Assembly: GCA_965246945.1 (NCBI GenBank)
Contig: CBDFFW010000001.1
Span: 930,001 to 994,000 of the forward strand
DNA length: 64,000 nucleotides
Source of the DNA: CBDFFW01 sp965246945
GTDB lineage: Bacteria > Pseudomonadota > Alphaproteobacteria > UBA11073
Reading direction: 5' to 3'
A model generated the notes under the pieces. It was given only the letters and a program-made list of their open reading frames with translations. It searched no databases and had not been told where the DNA came from. A program made the position numbers and the translations under genes. Below, one piece after another: positions 49,281-59,294 of the stretch (position 1 is its first letter; each line of letters opens with the position of its first letter).

Positions 49281-51173
49281 CTATTTTAATTTTGGTTTGA
49301 TGACATACCAAATTGGCGCAGGCTTTGTGATAGTTGGCATTGTTTGATAATCAGCGAGCCAGGCATAACCCTGTTTGTTAGCCAGCCAAGTTTCAATAAA
49401 AGTTTTGAGATTAAGATTTGGGTTAATATTTTCCGGTATTTTGGAGGAAGTCAGACTGGTTTTATATTTCGTATTTTCTGGGTTTTCGTAAATTCCCTGG
49501 TCACACACCATAATATAATCCGGCTGATATTTTTGAATAATGTTATAAGCCGTCTGTTCGGAATTGGTGCGGTAGAATTTATTTAAATTGATTAGTTCGG
49601 TCGGCTGGTTGGCATTGTTATTGGTCAGCACGCCATGCTGGGTGAACCACATAATCGGCATCGCATTATTCGCAGCGATAAAAATAAGCTTGGGCTCTGT
49701 GCCGATTATGGGGTCAAGCGCATGATTGACCAGTTGTTTAACCAAGGCTTCGTGGCAAGTTGCATTGCGATCCGCAACTTCTGTATTTAAAACGGCATGG
49801 TCATCATTCAAAGTGATAAACAGGGTGGCAAACAGAAAAACATAAATAGTGCTGCGGATGAATTTGGAAGAGTTTTTTAAAAACTGCAGCTCTTTTAATA
49901 TAATAAATAAAAGCATGACAATTGTGATATATAAATAGTAGTTCCAACGGGCGGTGATATAAGCGCAAATCGTTAATGATATTAATGTAAAGGCAAAGCT
50001 GAGTTCATAAAACAAACCATAACTTGTTTTTTTCCGAATACGGAACCACAACATCATGCAATGAATACAAGGAATTGCATAACAAAAATAACCAATCATT
50101 CCCATTTGGAATTCAACATTAAACTGCCCCCACCAATAAGTTAATTTGGGTGAAATTATGTTCAGCGGGCCCAAATAAAATTCGGGAAAAGCAAGTTGTA
50201 AAATAGCCAAAGCAGTAATGCTTAAAAAAGCTAGCGTTAAAAGTTTTTGCCAAATTTTTGTCAGTTTAAAAGTAGAATAAAGCAGTTGGCAAAAAACAAT
50301 TACTAAACTGGCAAAACTTAAAATAGCAATATGAACGATCGAAAGATGGTCATTTTCAACCGTAAAAAGCGCTGATATTGGATGTTCAAAAAATAATCCT
50401 AAGCATAAGATAATAGTGGTGGATAAAAGCAAAATGGCTAAATCGCTGAGCAGTTGGGCTGTTGCATGAAAAAACCAGGGAATAACAAATGTTACGCAGA
50501 CCAAGGCCAAAATCAGTAAAAATTCCTGGCCTTCCCATAACCCGCAGCCTAAAGCAATTCCAGCACCGATCAGCCATTTTTGTGGATGATGCAGTTCAGA
50601 ATTTTGGCTGCGCCAGATACTGCTAAACACCAAAATATAGAGAATGATAAAAGTACTATGGTGATCGGCAGCGCGGCCTGACCAGGTAGTGTAAAAAATA
50701 GCATTAATAAACAGGGCTAGCAGGCTGATAAGCACCATATCCCAGGTTTGAATTTTGAAATTTTCGACAGCCCAGACCGCGGCGCGGGCAATAATCAGCC
50801 TTTCAATAAAAGCCAGTAAAAAGGTTGAGGCCAGCAGCGCTTGTTTCAGTGGCATCAAGAAATAAAAAGGGAGCGTGGCGATGATAATAAGCAGATCTTG
50901 GAAATGCGGCCAAATCACGGCGATACCATAGGGTGGGTGACCGCTGAGAATATAGCGGTTAAACCAATCGCCAGTAGCCAATAGCTGCTGAACCTTTAAC
51001 AGCCGCACATATTGATCATCATCCACGCCGCAAAAAATGCCGCAAACCTGCCAGCCATAGGCCTCATAGATAAGTTGGGTAGCCACAACGAAGATGAGCA
51101 AACAGGTAAGCCAGTTTGGCCAAGCGGATTTCTTGGTATCAAACTGTAATCGGTTGGCATTTGTGAAAAACAT
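49281..51173 (-). CDS. Multi-spanning GT-C/STT3-like membrane protein
   Basis: 630 residues with about eleven membrane segments. After the first one comes GVDDDQYVRLLKVQQLLATG and DWFNRYILSGHPPYG, an acidic DDD-type loop followed by a second loop with WSGRAADHHSTFI, then a soluble C-terminal domain (about 470-630). This is the GT-C fold pattern of STT3/PglB-like and ArnT-like glycosyltransferases; the family is common in alphaproteobacteria as an uncharacterised protein. It probably transfers a lipid-linked sugar on the periplasmic side. AT-rich relative to neighbours. Divergent from aat. Confidence 0.75.
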   Translation of the reverse strand: MFFTNANRLQFDTKKSAWPNWLTCLLIFVVATQLIYEAYGWQVCGIFCGVDDDQYVRLLKVQQLLATGDWFNRYILSGHPPYGIAVIWPHFQDLLIIIATLPFYFLMPLKQALLASTFLLAFIERLIIARAAVWAVENFKIQTWDMVLISLLALFINAIFYTTWSGRAADHHSTFIILYILVFSSIWRSQNSELHHPQKWLIGAGIALGCGLWEGQEFLLILALVCVTFVIPWFFHATAQLLSDLAILLLSTTIILCLGLFFEHPISALFTVENDHLSIVHIAILSFASLVIVFCQLLYSTFKLTKIWQKLLTLAFLSITALAILQLAFPEFYLGPLNIISPKLTYWWGQFNVEFQMGMIGYFCYAIPCIHCMMLWFRIRKKTSYGLFYELSFAFTLISLTICAYITARWNYYLYITIVMLLFIILKELQFLKNSSKFIRSTIYVFLFATLFITLNDDHAVLNTEVADRNATCHEALVKQLVNHALDPIIGTEPKLIFIAANNAMPIMWFTQHGVLTNNNANQPTELINLNKFYRTNSEQTAYNIIQKYQPDYIMVCDQGIYENPENTKYKTSLTSSKIPENINPNLNLKTFIETWLANKQGYAWLADYQTMPTITKPAPIWYVIKPKLK

Positions 51174-51234
51174 ACTGGTTTTGAATTTATTTGCTACAGT
51201 TTATCTTTTTTCAGAAGGATTAAAACGCGAAAAT

Positions 51235-51846
51235 ATGCTTAATCCCGAATTATTGCTGAGCGCTTACCGCCAGGGAATTTTCCCTATGGCGGAAACGGTG
51301 GATGCGGATGAAGTATTTTGGCTGTCGCCCGATCCACGCGCCATGTTACCGTTAGAGCAATTTCACGCATCCAAACGGCTGCTGCGTACTTTGCGCCATC
51401 ATTTAACCGATCCAGCTTGGGCGTTTACCCATAACCGTGATTTTCGCAGCGTCATCCGCGCTTGTGCCGCGCTGCGGCCGGAAAGCTGGATTAATAATCA
51501 AATAATTGATGTTTACACACAATTATATGCTGCCGGTTATGGTCATAGTTTTGAAGTTTATTTTGAGAATGAATTGGTGGGCGGTTTATACGGCATTGCA
51601 ATTGGCGGCGCATTTTTCGGGGAAAGTATGTTTTCTAAAATGCGGGATGCTTCCAAGTTAGCGCTCGTTATCTTGATGCACAGCCTGCAAACCGCGGGTT
51701 TCACGTTGCTGGATGTGCAATTTCAAACAGAGCATTTGCGCCAATTCGGGGTTGTTGAAATTCCCCGCAAGCAATACTTACGGCAATTACAAGTGGCATT
51801 AACGTGTGAGCCACAAGCTTTAAGGCTATCATTGCCGCCGCAGTAA
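51235..51846 (+). CDS. aat: Leucyl/phenylalanyl-tRNA-protein transferase
   Basis: Adds Leu or Phe to N-terminal Arg/Lys of proteins, marking them for ClpAP. The 203-residue protein begins MLNPELLLSAYRQGIFPMAE and contains WLSPDPRAMLPLEQFHASKR, SWINNQIIDVYTQLYAAGYG, HSFEVYFENELVGGLYGIAI and GAFFGESMFSKMRDASKLAL, all diagnostic. It is close to the usual alphaproteobacterial length. nuoF begins 23 bp downstream. Confidence 0.95.
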   Translation: MLNPELLLSAYRQGIFPMAETVDADEVFWLSPDPRAMLPLEQFHASKRLLRTLRHHLTDPAWAFTHNRDFRSVIRACAALRPESWINNQIIDVYTQLYAAGYGHSFEVYFENELVGGLYGIAIGGAFFGESMFSKMRDASKLALVILMHSLQTAGFTLLDVQFQTEHLRQFGVVEIPRKQYLRQLQVALTCEPQALRLSLPPQ

Positions 51847-51869
51847 AAGGGCGGTAAAACAAGCATAAG

Positions 51870-53144
51870 ATGCTCGCCGATTCCGACCGGATTTTTACCA
51901 ATTTATATGGCACTGAAGGTTTTGACCTGCAGGCGGCCCGTAAGCGCGGCGATTGGGATAATACCGCCGCCATTCTGGCCAAGGGACGCGATGCAATTAT
52001 TGAAGATGTTAAAAATTCCGGCTTGCGCGGCCGTGGCGGCGCGGGTTTCAGCACCGGCATGAAATGGTCGTTTATGCCGAAAATCTCGGATGGCCGCCCG
52101 AGTTATTTGGTGGTGAATGCTGATGAGGGCGAGCCAGGCACGTGTAAAGACCGGGATATTCTGCGCCATGAACCGCATAAATTGATTGAAGGCTGCCTGA
52201 TTGCCAGCTTCGCGATGGGCGCGAATGCCTGCTACATTTATATTCGCGGTGAATTCGCTGGCGAGGGATCAAACGTTCAGAAAGCGATTGATGAAGCCTA
52301 TGCAGCGGGCTTGCTTGGCAAAGATGCTTGCGGTTCTGGCTGGCCGATGGATATTTATTTGCACCGCGGCATGGGCGCGTATATCTGCGGCGAAGAAACT
52401 GCGCTGATAGAATCCTTGGAAGGCAAAAAAGGCCAGCCGCGCAACAAACCGCCATTTCCGGCCAATATGGGTTTATATGCCTGCCCAACTACAGTCAATA
52501 ATGTCGAAACGATTGCCGTGGTGCCGACCATTTTGCGGCGCGGCCATGAATGGTTTGCGGCGCTGGGTACGCCGAAAAATTCGGGCCAGAAAATCTTTTG
52601 TATCTCCGGTCATGTGAATACGCCGTGCAATGTGGAAGAGGTGATGGGCATCCCGATGCGGGAGCTGATCGAAAAACATGCGGGCGGCGTGCGTGGCGGG
52701 TGGGATAATTTGCTCGCGGTCATCCCTGGTGGTTCCTCCACACCCATGTTGCCGAAAGATATTTGCGATAAGGTATTGATGGATTTTGATAGCCTGCGCA
52801 CCGCGCAATCGGGTCTCGGCACCGCCGGGGTCATCGTCATGGATAAATCAACCGATCTGGTAAAAGCGATTGCGCGGCTATCCAAATTCTACATGCATGA
52901 AAGCTGCGGGCAATGCACGCCATGCCGCGAAGGCACCGGCTGGATGTGGCGTGTGATGGAACGCATGGTTACCGGCAATGCCGAGCTGGTAGAGATTGAC
53001 GCACTGCTGGATGTCACCAAAGAAATCGAAGGCCACACCATCTGCGCCCTCGGCGATGCCGCCGCCTGGCCCATACAAGGCCTAATCCGACACTTCCGCC
53101 CGGAAATCGAAAAACGGATTATGCAATATCGTAAAGCGGCTTAA
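51870..53144 (+). CDS. nuoF: NADH-quinone oxidoreductase subunit F
   Basis: The FMN- and NADH-binding subunit of complex I. The 424-residue protein has RGRGGAGFSTGMKWSFMP (FMN site), VNADEGEPGTCKDRDI, GAYICGEETALIESLEGKKG and the [4Fe-4S] motif ESCGQCTPCREGTGW with the fourth Cys in GHTICALGDAAAWP. No other nuo gene is nearby, unlike the usual nuoA-N operon. Its last codon overlaps the convergent uvrD end by 4 bp. Confidence 0.97.
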   Translation: MLADSDRIFTNLYGTEGFDLQAARKRGDWDNTAAILAKGRDAIIEDVKNSGLRGRGGAGFSTGMKWSFMPKISDGRPSYLVVNADEGEPGTCKDRDILRHEPHKLIEGCLIASFAMGANACYIYIRGEFAGEGSNVQKAIDEAYAAGLLGKDACGSGWPMDIYLHRGMGAYICGEETALIESLEGKKGQPRNKPPFPANMGLYACPTTVNNVETIAVVPTILRRGHEWFAALGTPKNSGQKIFCISGHVNTPCNVEEVMGIPMRELIEKHAGGVRGGWDNLLAVIPGGSSTPMLPKDICDKVLMDFDSLRTAQSGLGTAGVIVMDKSTDLVKAIARLSKFYMHESCGQCTPCREGTGWMWRVMERMVTGNAELVEIDALLDVTKEIEGHTICALGDAAAWPIQGLIRHFRPEIEKRIMQYRKAA

Positions 53145-55552
53145 GCTTTTTGCACAAAGCGGGCCATGAGTTTTTTGCGGCCAGCGCGATCGAATTGGAC
53201 GTCGAGTTTATCGGCTTCGACTAATAGGATGGTGCCATCGCCGAAGGTGGCGTGGCTGACGCGGTCGCCGATTTGCCAGGGTGAGGCGGGGTTGACGATT
53301 TTGGTTTTTGGCAAGCCCGCATAGACATTATCGTATTCGCTGACCGGCATGCGGCGCACATCGCTATTGCCGCTTGAGCTGCTGCCACTACGTGAACTGT
53401 AGCTAGAGGAGCCATAGCTGTTGCGTTCACCCATGCGGGCGGCGGCAAAATCGGTATCGCCCTTCCAATTAGAATTGCGCGCGCCTTGGCGGCTGTAACC
53501 GTTTTGCGACGGGCCGCCAATGGCGCGTTGGCCGTAACCGGCACCGCCGCTCATCATGCCGCTGCCGCCGCCGTAGCCGCCACCAAAGCCGCTATCAACC
53601 TGCGGCACAGAATTTTCTGAATCAATATGTTCCGCGGGTAATTCATTCACGAAGCGGGAGGGGATACTGCTGGTCCAGCTGCCGAAAATGCGGCGATTGG
53701 CGGCATAAGAAATATACGCTTTTTCCCGCGCGCGGGTGATGCCGACATAGGCCAAACGGCGTTCTTCCTCCAATCCCGCCGTGCCGCTTTCATCCATCGA
53801 CCGCTGACTGGGAAACACGCCTTCTTCCCAGCCGGGCAGGAACACGATCGGAAATTCCAGCCCCTTGGCACCGTGCAAAGTCATCAAAGTAATTTGCGCG
53901 CCCTGCGAATTTTCGTTGTTATCCATCACCAGTGAGACGTGTTCGAGGAACGCCATCATGGATGGAAATTCGCCAATCGCACTAATCAACTCTTTCAAGT
54001 TTTCGAGGCGGCCCGCGGCATCTGGTGATTTTTCGGCCTGCCACATGGCGACATAACCGCTTTCTTCTAAAATCTGCGCGGCGACTTCGGTATGCGGCAC
54101 ATCTTTTTCGATAAGATCACGCCAGCGGATAATATTCTCCACAAATTCGCGCAAGGTTTGCCGCAATTTCGGCCGTAGATCGCCTTGTTGCACCAGCGCC
54201 CAGGCGGCTTCAAATAACCCAGTGCCGTTCACGCGCGCCACCGTGTGCAATTGCTGCACCGTGCTATCACCAATCCCGCGTTTAGGCTGGTTGATTATGC
54301 GCTCAAACGCCAGATCATCCCGCTGGCTGTTGACCAGCCGGAAATAGGCGAGGGCATCGCGAATCTCAAGCCGTTCGTAAAATCGCTGGCCGCCGATCAC
54401 TTGGTAAGGGATGCCGAGCTGTAAAAATCGTTCCTCAAACTCCCGCGTCTGGTAACCGGCACGCACCAAAATCGCCATTTCATTCAACTCGCGCTTTTGG
54501 CGTTGCAACGTTTCGACCTCATCGCCCAGCCAGCGCGCTTCCTCTTCGGCATCCCACACGCCGCGCACGCGCACCTTGTCGCCCTCATCAACTTCCGTCC
54601 ACAGGGTTTTGCCCAGACGGCCACTATTATGCGAAATCACCGCGCTGGCCGCCGCCAAAATGTGCGGGGTGGAACGGTAATTTTGCTCTAACCGCACGAT
54701 GCTGGCGCCCGGATAATCTTCCTCAAACCGCAAAATATTGCCAACCTCGGCGCCGCGCCAGCCATAGATCGATTGATCATCATCGCCCACACAGCACAGG
54801 TTTTTATGCGTCATCGCCAGCGCCTGCAACCATTGATATTGCACGGCGTTGGTATCCTGATATTCATCGACCAGCATATAGCGAAAGGTTTGCTGATATT
54901 GTTTTAGCACATCCGGCTGCTCACGAAAAATGGTGAGATTATGCAACAGCAAATCGCCAAAATCGGCGGCATTGAGCGTTTGCAGGCGCGCCTGGTATTC
55001 TTCGTATATCTTCAGCAATTTACCATTGGCAATTTGGCCGACTTCCCCAGGCGGCACCTTAGCCGGCGTCCACCCGCGGTCTTTCCACCGGCTGATAACG
55101 GCGGCGAGCATCCGCGGCGGGTTTTGTTTGTCGTTAATATTGTGGCTGGCGGCGAGCTGTTTAACGAGGCGCAGCTGGTCATCCGAATCCAAAATGGTAA
55201 AATTGGGTTGCAGCCCGACCATTTCGGCATGGCGGCGCAAAATGCGCGTGCCGAGCGCGTGAAAGGTGCCAAGCCACCACCCTTCGACCGAACGGCCGAG
55301 CATATGCGCCATGCGCTCCTTCATCTCCCGCGCGGCCTTGTTGGTAAAGGTCACGGCTAGAATTTGGGAGGGGTTGGCTTTGCCGGTCAATAGCAAATGC
55401 ACGAGCCGCGTGGTTAAAACTTTGGTTTTCCCGGTGCCCGCACCGGCTAGCACCAACAACGGCCCCTCCAAAGTTTCGGCAGCCGCGCGCTGTGTCGGAT
55501 TTAAAGCATCTAAATAAGGGTATTGTGGCGGTACAGCCAACGCAGCTTGCAT
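53141..55552 (-). CDS. uvrD: UvrD/PcrA/Rep superfamily DNA helicase
   Basis: 3'-5' helicase for nucleotide excision and mismatch repair. 803 residues with Walker A GAGTGKTKVLTTRL (about 37-50), TFTNKAAREMKER, GTFHALGTRILRRHA, DEYQDTNAVQYQWL (Walker B), QSIYGWRGA, LEQNYRS and the C-terminal VFLPGWEEGVFPSQRSMDES and RRLAYVGITRAREKAYISYA. A Gly/Ser-rich linker (about residues 670-740) precedes a PcrA-like C-terminal domain (SPWQIGDRVSHATFGDGTIL). The long Gly/Ser linker is characteristic of alphaproteobacterial UvrD. Confidence 0.96.
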   Translation of the reverse strand: MQAALAVPPQYPYLDALNPTQRAAAETLEGPLLVLAGAGTGKTKVLTTRLVHLLLTGKANPSQILAVTFTNKAAREMKERMAHMLGRSVEGWWLGTFHALGTRILRRHAEMVGLQPNFTILDSDDQLRLVKQLAASHNINDKQNPPRMLAAVISRWKDRGWTPAKVPPGEVGQIANGKLLKIYEEYQARLQTLNAADFGDLLLHNLTIFREQPDVLKQYQQTFRYMLVDEYQDTNAVQYQWLQALAMTHKNLCCVGDDDQSIYGWRGAEVGNILRFEEDYPGASIVRLEQNYRSTPHILAAASAVISHNSGRLGKTLWTEVDEGDKVRVRGVWDAEEEARWLGDEVETLQRQKRELNEMAILVRAGYQTREFEERFLQLGIPYQVIGGQRFYERLEIRDALAYFRLVNSQRDDLAFERIINQPKRGIGDSTVQQLHTVARVNGTGLFEAAWALVQQGDLRPKLRQTLREFVENIIRWRDLIEKDVPHTEVAAQILEESGYVAMWQAEKSPDAAGRLENLKELISAIGEFPSMMAFLEHVSLVMDNNENSQGAQITLMTLHGAKGLEFPIVFLPGWEEGVFPSQRSMDESGTAGLEEERRLAYVGITRAREKAYISYAANRRIFGSWTSSIPSRFVNELPAEHIDSENSVPQVDSGFGGGYGGGSGMMSGGAGYGQRAIGGPSQNGYSRQGARNSNWKGDTDFAAARMGERNSYGSSSYSSRSGSSSSGNSDVRRMPVSEYDNVYAGLPKTKIVNPASPWQIGDRVSHATFGDGTILLVEADKLDVQFDRAGRKKLMARFVQKA

Positions 55553-55591
55553 CCAGTTAAGTTAGGCATTCAAAGCTGCTGCCGCAATGAA

Positions 55592-56493
55592 TTACGTCCA
55601 ATTCCGTCCGCGTTGCAGCAGGGCGCAAATACAATGATACGGCCAAAACGGCAGGCATTTAAAACCATTGAGAGCAAATTCAAAGGCTTTTAACAAGCAG
55701 CCTTGCCGCAATTGCAGCCAAATTAAAACAGCCATTTGTTTGCTAACAAATTGTTGCGTCAAATTGTGTTGAGATTTGCTAAGTCGCGAATCGTTTAAAA
55801 ACTGCAGCGCCACATGGCGGTCTTCCAGCCGGATTTTTAAATTATTGCCCGCCGTTTGATTGATGGTAAGCGAACCGGCATGTTCGCGATATTTGCAAAT
55901 TGGCTGATCAATCGACCGCGTTTTCATACAATTCAACATACTGCGCAACATAAATTCCCGGTCTGCCGCAATGCGGTATCGTGTATCAAAAAAGCCGTTT
56001 TGAATAAACCAGCTGCGGCGGAAAAAACGCGCATTGATGATCAACGGGCCATTAAGACCAATTTGCCAATCTAGCTGTTTTAAGCGATTAGACTGTAAAA
56101 TTTCAAAAATTTGCCAAGTCTGATTGATATTATCCCAGCGGGAAAATGCGGCATTGCCGCAGACACTATCGATATCAGGATTGGCGGTAAAGGCATCGGC
56201 TACCACCTGCAGCGCGCCGGGTAGCAAAATATCATCGCTGTTCACCAGCCCGATAATATCGCCGGTTGCGCGCTGGATACCCTTGTTAATGGCATCGTAC
56301 AAACCTTTATCAGGCACACTTTCCCAGATAATGCCGGGTGTTTGCTGTAAAATTTCAACCGTGCCATCGGTCGAAGCGCCATCCATTACAATGTGTTCAT
56401 AGGCCGGGTAGCTTGATTGCGCACACTGGCCAGCGCTTCGCTCACCATACTAGCACGGTTATAAACGGGCGTAATGATGGAAATGCGCGGCAT
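55592..56493 (-). pseudogene. Glycosyltransferase family 2, interrupted by a single-base frameshift
   Basis: Two minus-strand frames together make one normal GT2: the N-terminal MPRISIITPVYNRASMVSEA and ALASVRNQ in one frame (from ATG 56493), and YEHIVMDGASTDGTVEIL to the end in another frame (stop at 55592). At about 56412-56418 the sequence reads CAAGCTACCCGGCC; one extra A (CAAAGCTAC) would restore NQ-SYPAYEHIVMDG, the family consensus. So a 1-bp deletion, or a sequencing or assembly error, breaks the gene. The rest (HLDSD-type DxD, here LVNSDDILLPGA; RFFRRSWFIQNGFFDTRYRI; ADREFMLRSM) is intact. Confidence 0.82.
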
Positions 56494-56556
56494 GATAGGT
56501 TTTGGCATAATTTCAAAAGAATCGCCATAAGCCTGCAGATCTTCTAGATTGCGGCC

Positions 56557-57810
56557 GTGGCAAGCCCTCAAATTATCACTTTCGGTTGCCGGTTGAACCA
56601 CCATGAATCGGCAGTGATGCAACAGCACGCGCAAAGCGTGGGCCTGGAAAATGCGGTTATTATCCATACCTGCGCAGTGACGGTGGAGGCGGAGCGCGAT
56701 GCCCGCCAGGCCATTCGCCGCGCGAGGCGCGCTCAGCCAGATGCTAAAATTATCGTCACCGGTTGCGGCGCGCAAATTAATCCGGATGGGTATGCCGCGA
56801 TGGCCGAGGTCGACCATGTGCTGGGCAATGCTGACAAACTGGCCTTTGGCACCTGGGAAAATCTGCAAGGTGGGTTCGAGCCCGCCCGCGTGCTGGTGAA
56901 TGATATTATGAGCATGCGGGAAACCGCCGAGCATCTGATTACCGAAATGGCGGACGGGCAAACCCGCGCCTTTGTGCAGGTGCAAAATGGCTGCGACCAC
57001 CGATGCACCTTTTGCATTATCCCCTACGGCCGCGGGCCATCGCGCTCAGTGCCCGTGGCGCAAGTGGTGGAGCAAATTCGGTTGCTGGTAAATAAAGGGT
57101 ATCAAGAAGTGGTACTGACGGGGGTGGATCTGACCAGTTACGGGCATGATTTACCTGGCAGTCCCAGCTTTGGCCAATTGGTTAAACGGGTGTTGAGCTT
57201 GGTGCCGGAATTGCCGCGCCTGCGCCTGTCATCGCTCGATCCGGTTGAGATGGATGATGAGTTATTTGTGCAGCTCGGAAGCCAGGAACGGCTGATGCCG
57301 CATCTACATCTCTCGCTGCAAGCGGGGGATGATATGGTGTTGAAGCGTATGAAGCGGCGGCATTTGCGGGCTGACGCGATTGCCTGCGTGCAGCGCGCGA
57401 AAGCGATGCGGCCGGATATTGTGTTTGGGGCAGATCTCATCGCCGGTTTCCCCACTGAAACCGATGACATGCATGCCAGTTCTCTAAGCATTATTGATGA
57501 ATGCGATTTGACATATCTACACATCTTCACTTATTCACCGCGCCCTGGCACACCAGCGGCCAAAATGCCGCAAGTGCCGTTTATGGTGCGGAAACAGCGG
57601 ACAGGAGCTTTGCGAGAAAAAGCGGCACAGCAATTGGCTAACAAGCTGAGCAGCTTTATCGGCCAAACCTTACCGGTTTTAGTGGAAGGCAACGGCCTGC
57701 GCGGCCACACCCCGCATTTTGCGCCTGTACAATTTAGCATTTTACAAAAACCTGGGCAGGTTATTTTAGAGAAAATGACGAATGCTGATGCTAAATCATT
57801 GTTTGTTTAA
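56557..57810 (+). CDS. mtaB: tRNA (N6-threonylcarbamoyladenosine-C2)-methylthiotransferase
   Basis: Radical-SAM enzyme converting t6A37 to ms2t6A37 in tRNA. The 417-residue protein has the N-terminal UPF0004 domain with three cluster Cys (FGCRLN, HTCAVT, TGCGAQ), the radical-SAM motif CDHRCTFCIIPYGRGPSRS, EVVLTGVDLTSYGHDL, DLIAGFPTETDDM, and a C-terminal part ending shortly after a TRAM-like region. The GRGPSRS motif and HTCAVT point to MtaB rather than MiaB/RimO. Start is GTG 56557. Confidence 0.92.
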   Translation: MASPQIITFGCRLNHHESAVMQQHAQSVGLENAVIIHTCAVTVEAERDARQAIRRARRAQPDAKIIVTGCGAQINPDGYAAMAEVDHVLGNADKLAFGTWENLQGGFEPARVLVNDIMSMRETAEHLITEMADGQTRAFVQVQNGCDHRCTFCIIPYGRGPSRSVPVAQVVEQIRLLVNKGYQEVVLTGVDLTSYGHDLPGSPSFGQLVKRVLSLVPELPRLRLSSLDPVEMDDELFVQLGSQERLMPHLHLSLQAGDDMVLKRMKRRHLRADAIACVQRAKAMRPDIVFGADLIAGFPTETDDMHASSLSIIDECDLTYLHIFTYSPRPGTPAAKMPQVPFMVRKQRTGALREKAAQQLANKLSSFIGQTLPVLVEGNGLRGHTPHFAPVQFSILQKPGQVILEKMTNADAKSLFV

Positions 57811-57854
57811 GGTTTATGCAAGTATTTATATAAAGTTCAAAAATATGATAAATT

Positions 57855-58331
57855 ATGCGCATGAAATATTTTAAATATGAAAATCAAATTAAAGCCGCAA
57901 TTTGTGGTGCTCGGGGAGAAGATTCTGCTTTTGATAATAATCGATTGCCAGAAGCTTCTTGCTTCACCGATTTTATATTTATGGGAATTGCGGTTATGTC
58001 GGGAGCTAAAAAGGTGTTGCCCGCAGAGGACAGCGTGACTTTTGATAGCAAATATTGGCTCGAAATTCGCGATGGTATAAAAGATTATCTTGGCATTAAA
58101 GCCGGTAGTGAATGTGATTCTGCTGCCATGTTTGATGTTGATGATTTTATTCAAACGCATGCGCATCAGCATCCGGATATGGTCGCGGCAATGCTGGAAG
58201 GCGAGGAGGCAGGCGTGATTAAAGCGGCCAAAAAATTAATTGTGGTTTTTGCCATGGGACGGAGCCAAATAGCGGCAATTGAGGCGTTAATTACTCGCGT
58301 TGCGGGAGAAGAAGCGCCACCAGCATTGTAA
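57855..58331 (+). CDS. Protein of unknown function
   Basis: 158 residues without signal peptide or membrane segment. Blocks: RMKYFKYENQIKAAICGARG, FIFMGIAVMSGAKKVLPAED, IKDYLGIKAGSECDSAAMFD and VIKAAKKLIVVFAMGRSQIA. I do not recognise a family. ATG 57855 or 57861. The gene lies between mtaB and phoH on the same strand with a 44-bp gap after mtaB; a 150-bp gap with its own Shine-Dalgarno separates it from phoH. Confidence 0.6.
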   Translation: MRMKYFKYENQIKAAICGARGEDSAFDNNRLPEASCFTDFIFMGIAVMSGAKKVLPAEDSVTFDSKYWLEIRDGIKDYLGIKAGSECDSAAMFDVDDFIQTHAHQHPDMVAAMLEGEEAGVIKAAKKLIVVFAMGRSQIAAIEALITRVAGEEAPPAL

Positions 58332-58483
58332 CAAAAATATCACGAATCGGTGTTACCCTTAATGAGACAAAGAGCAGCATTTGATTTATCTGACGATGGC
58401 CCTTCTTATGGTTTGCGAAATCATTCGCATCGGTAGCGCTCGCCGTGTCCCAATCCCTATCTACATTAGGAACAGGAGTAAGA

Positions 58484-59260
58484 ATGCCAAAACGCAGCAT
58501 CGTGCCATTTCCGAATGAGAACATACCGGCTGAGCCTGCCATGCAAAAGCGCGGCGATCCTTTCAACCCTGAATGGGATCCACTGGCGGGGATGAATATT
58601 GGTAAGGAAGGCCAGCGCGAACAGCGTTATTTAAAGCGGATCCGCCCGCGTAGTCCCAATCAGGAAAAATTGCAAACCGCCATCCGTGAGAATGCGCTGG
58701 TTTTTGCCGTGGGCCCAGCCGGGACGGGTAAAACCTATTTGGCGATTACTGAAGCAGTCGATGCGTTTGAAGCCGGCCAAGTGGAGCGGATTATTTTAAC
58801 ACGGCCGGCGATTGAAGCAGGGGAATCGCTCGGCTTTTTGCCAGGCGCTTTGGAAGAAAAAATGGCACCCTATTTGCGGCCGTTATTCGATGCGTTGGTG
58901 GAACGCTTAGGTCCTAAAAAGTTGCGTCAATTGATTGCCGATGGTGATATCGAGATTGCCCCAGTCGCTTACATGCGTGGCCGCACGCTCAACAACGCTT
59001 TTATTGTGATTGATGAAGCGCAGAACTGTACTTATCAACAACTTAAAATGTTACTCTCCCGCCTCGGTTGGCATTCCACCATGGTGATTACGGGTGATCC
59101 CGATCAATCAGATTTGCTTAAAGGCATGTCCGGCCTCGATGATGTGTCTAAAAAACTGGAAGCGGTCGAAGGCATTGAAGTGGTGCGGCTGGTCGAAAAA
59201 GATATCGTTCGTCATCCATTGGTTGCCAAAGTGGTTGAGCATTTGGCGGAGAAAAGATAA
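58484..59260 (+). CDS. phoH: PhoH-family ATPase
   Basis: A 258-residue P-loop NTPase, probably with RNA helicase or RNA-binding roles. Walker A is VFAVGPAGTGKTYLAITEAV, then ILTRPAIEAGESLGFLPGAL, YMRGRTLNNAFIVIDEAQN (Walker B), and MVITGDPDQSDLLKGMSGL. It is the stand-alone PhoH type; ybeY does not follow, so it is perhaps the PhoH1 paralogue rather than YbeZ. ATG 58484 follows AGGAG (58474-58478). Confidence 0.92.
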   Translation: MPKRSIVPFPNENIPAEPAMQKRGDPFNPEWDPLAGMNIGKEGQREQRYLKRIRPRSPNQEKLQTAIRENALVFAVGPAGTGKTYLAITEAVDAFEAGQVERIILTRPAIEAGESLGFLPGALEEKMAPYLRPLFDALVERLGPKKLRQLIADGDIEIAPVAYMRGRTLNNAFIVIDEAQNCTYQQLKMLLSRLGWHSTMVITGDPDQSDLLKGMSGLDDVSKKLEAVEGIEVVRLVEKDIVRHPLVAKVVEHLAEKR

Positions 59261-59294
59261 CTCTTTATTAACGTTTTTAAGTTATCATAAGTAA

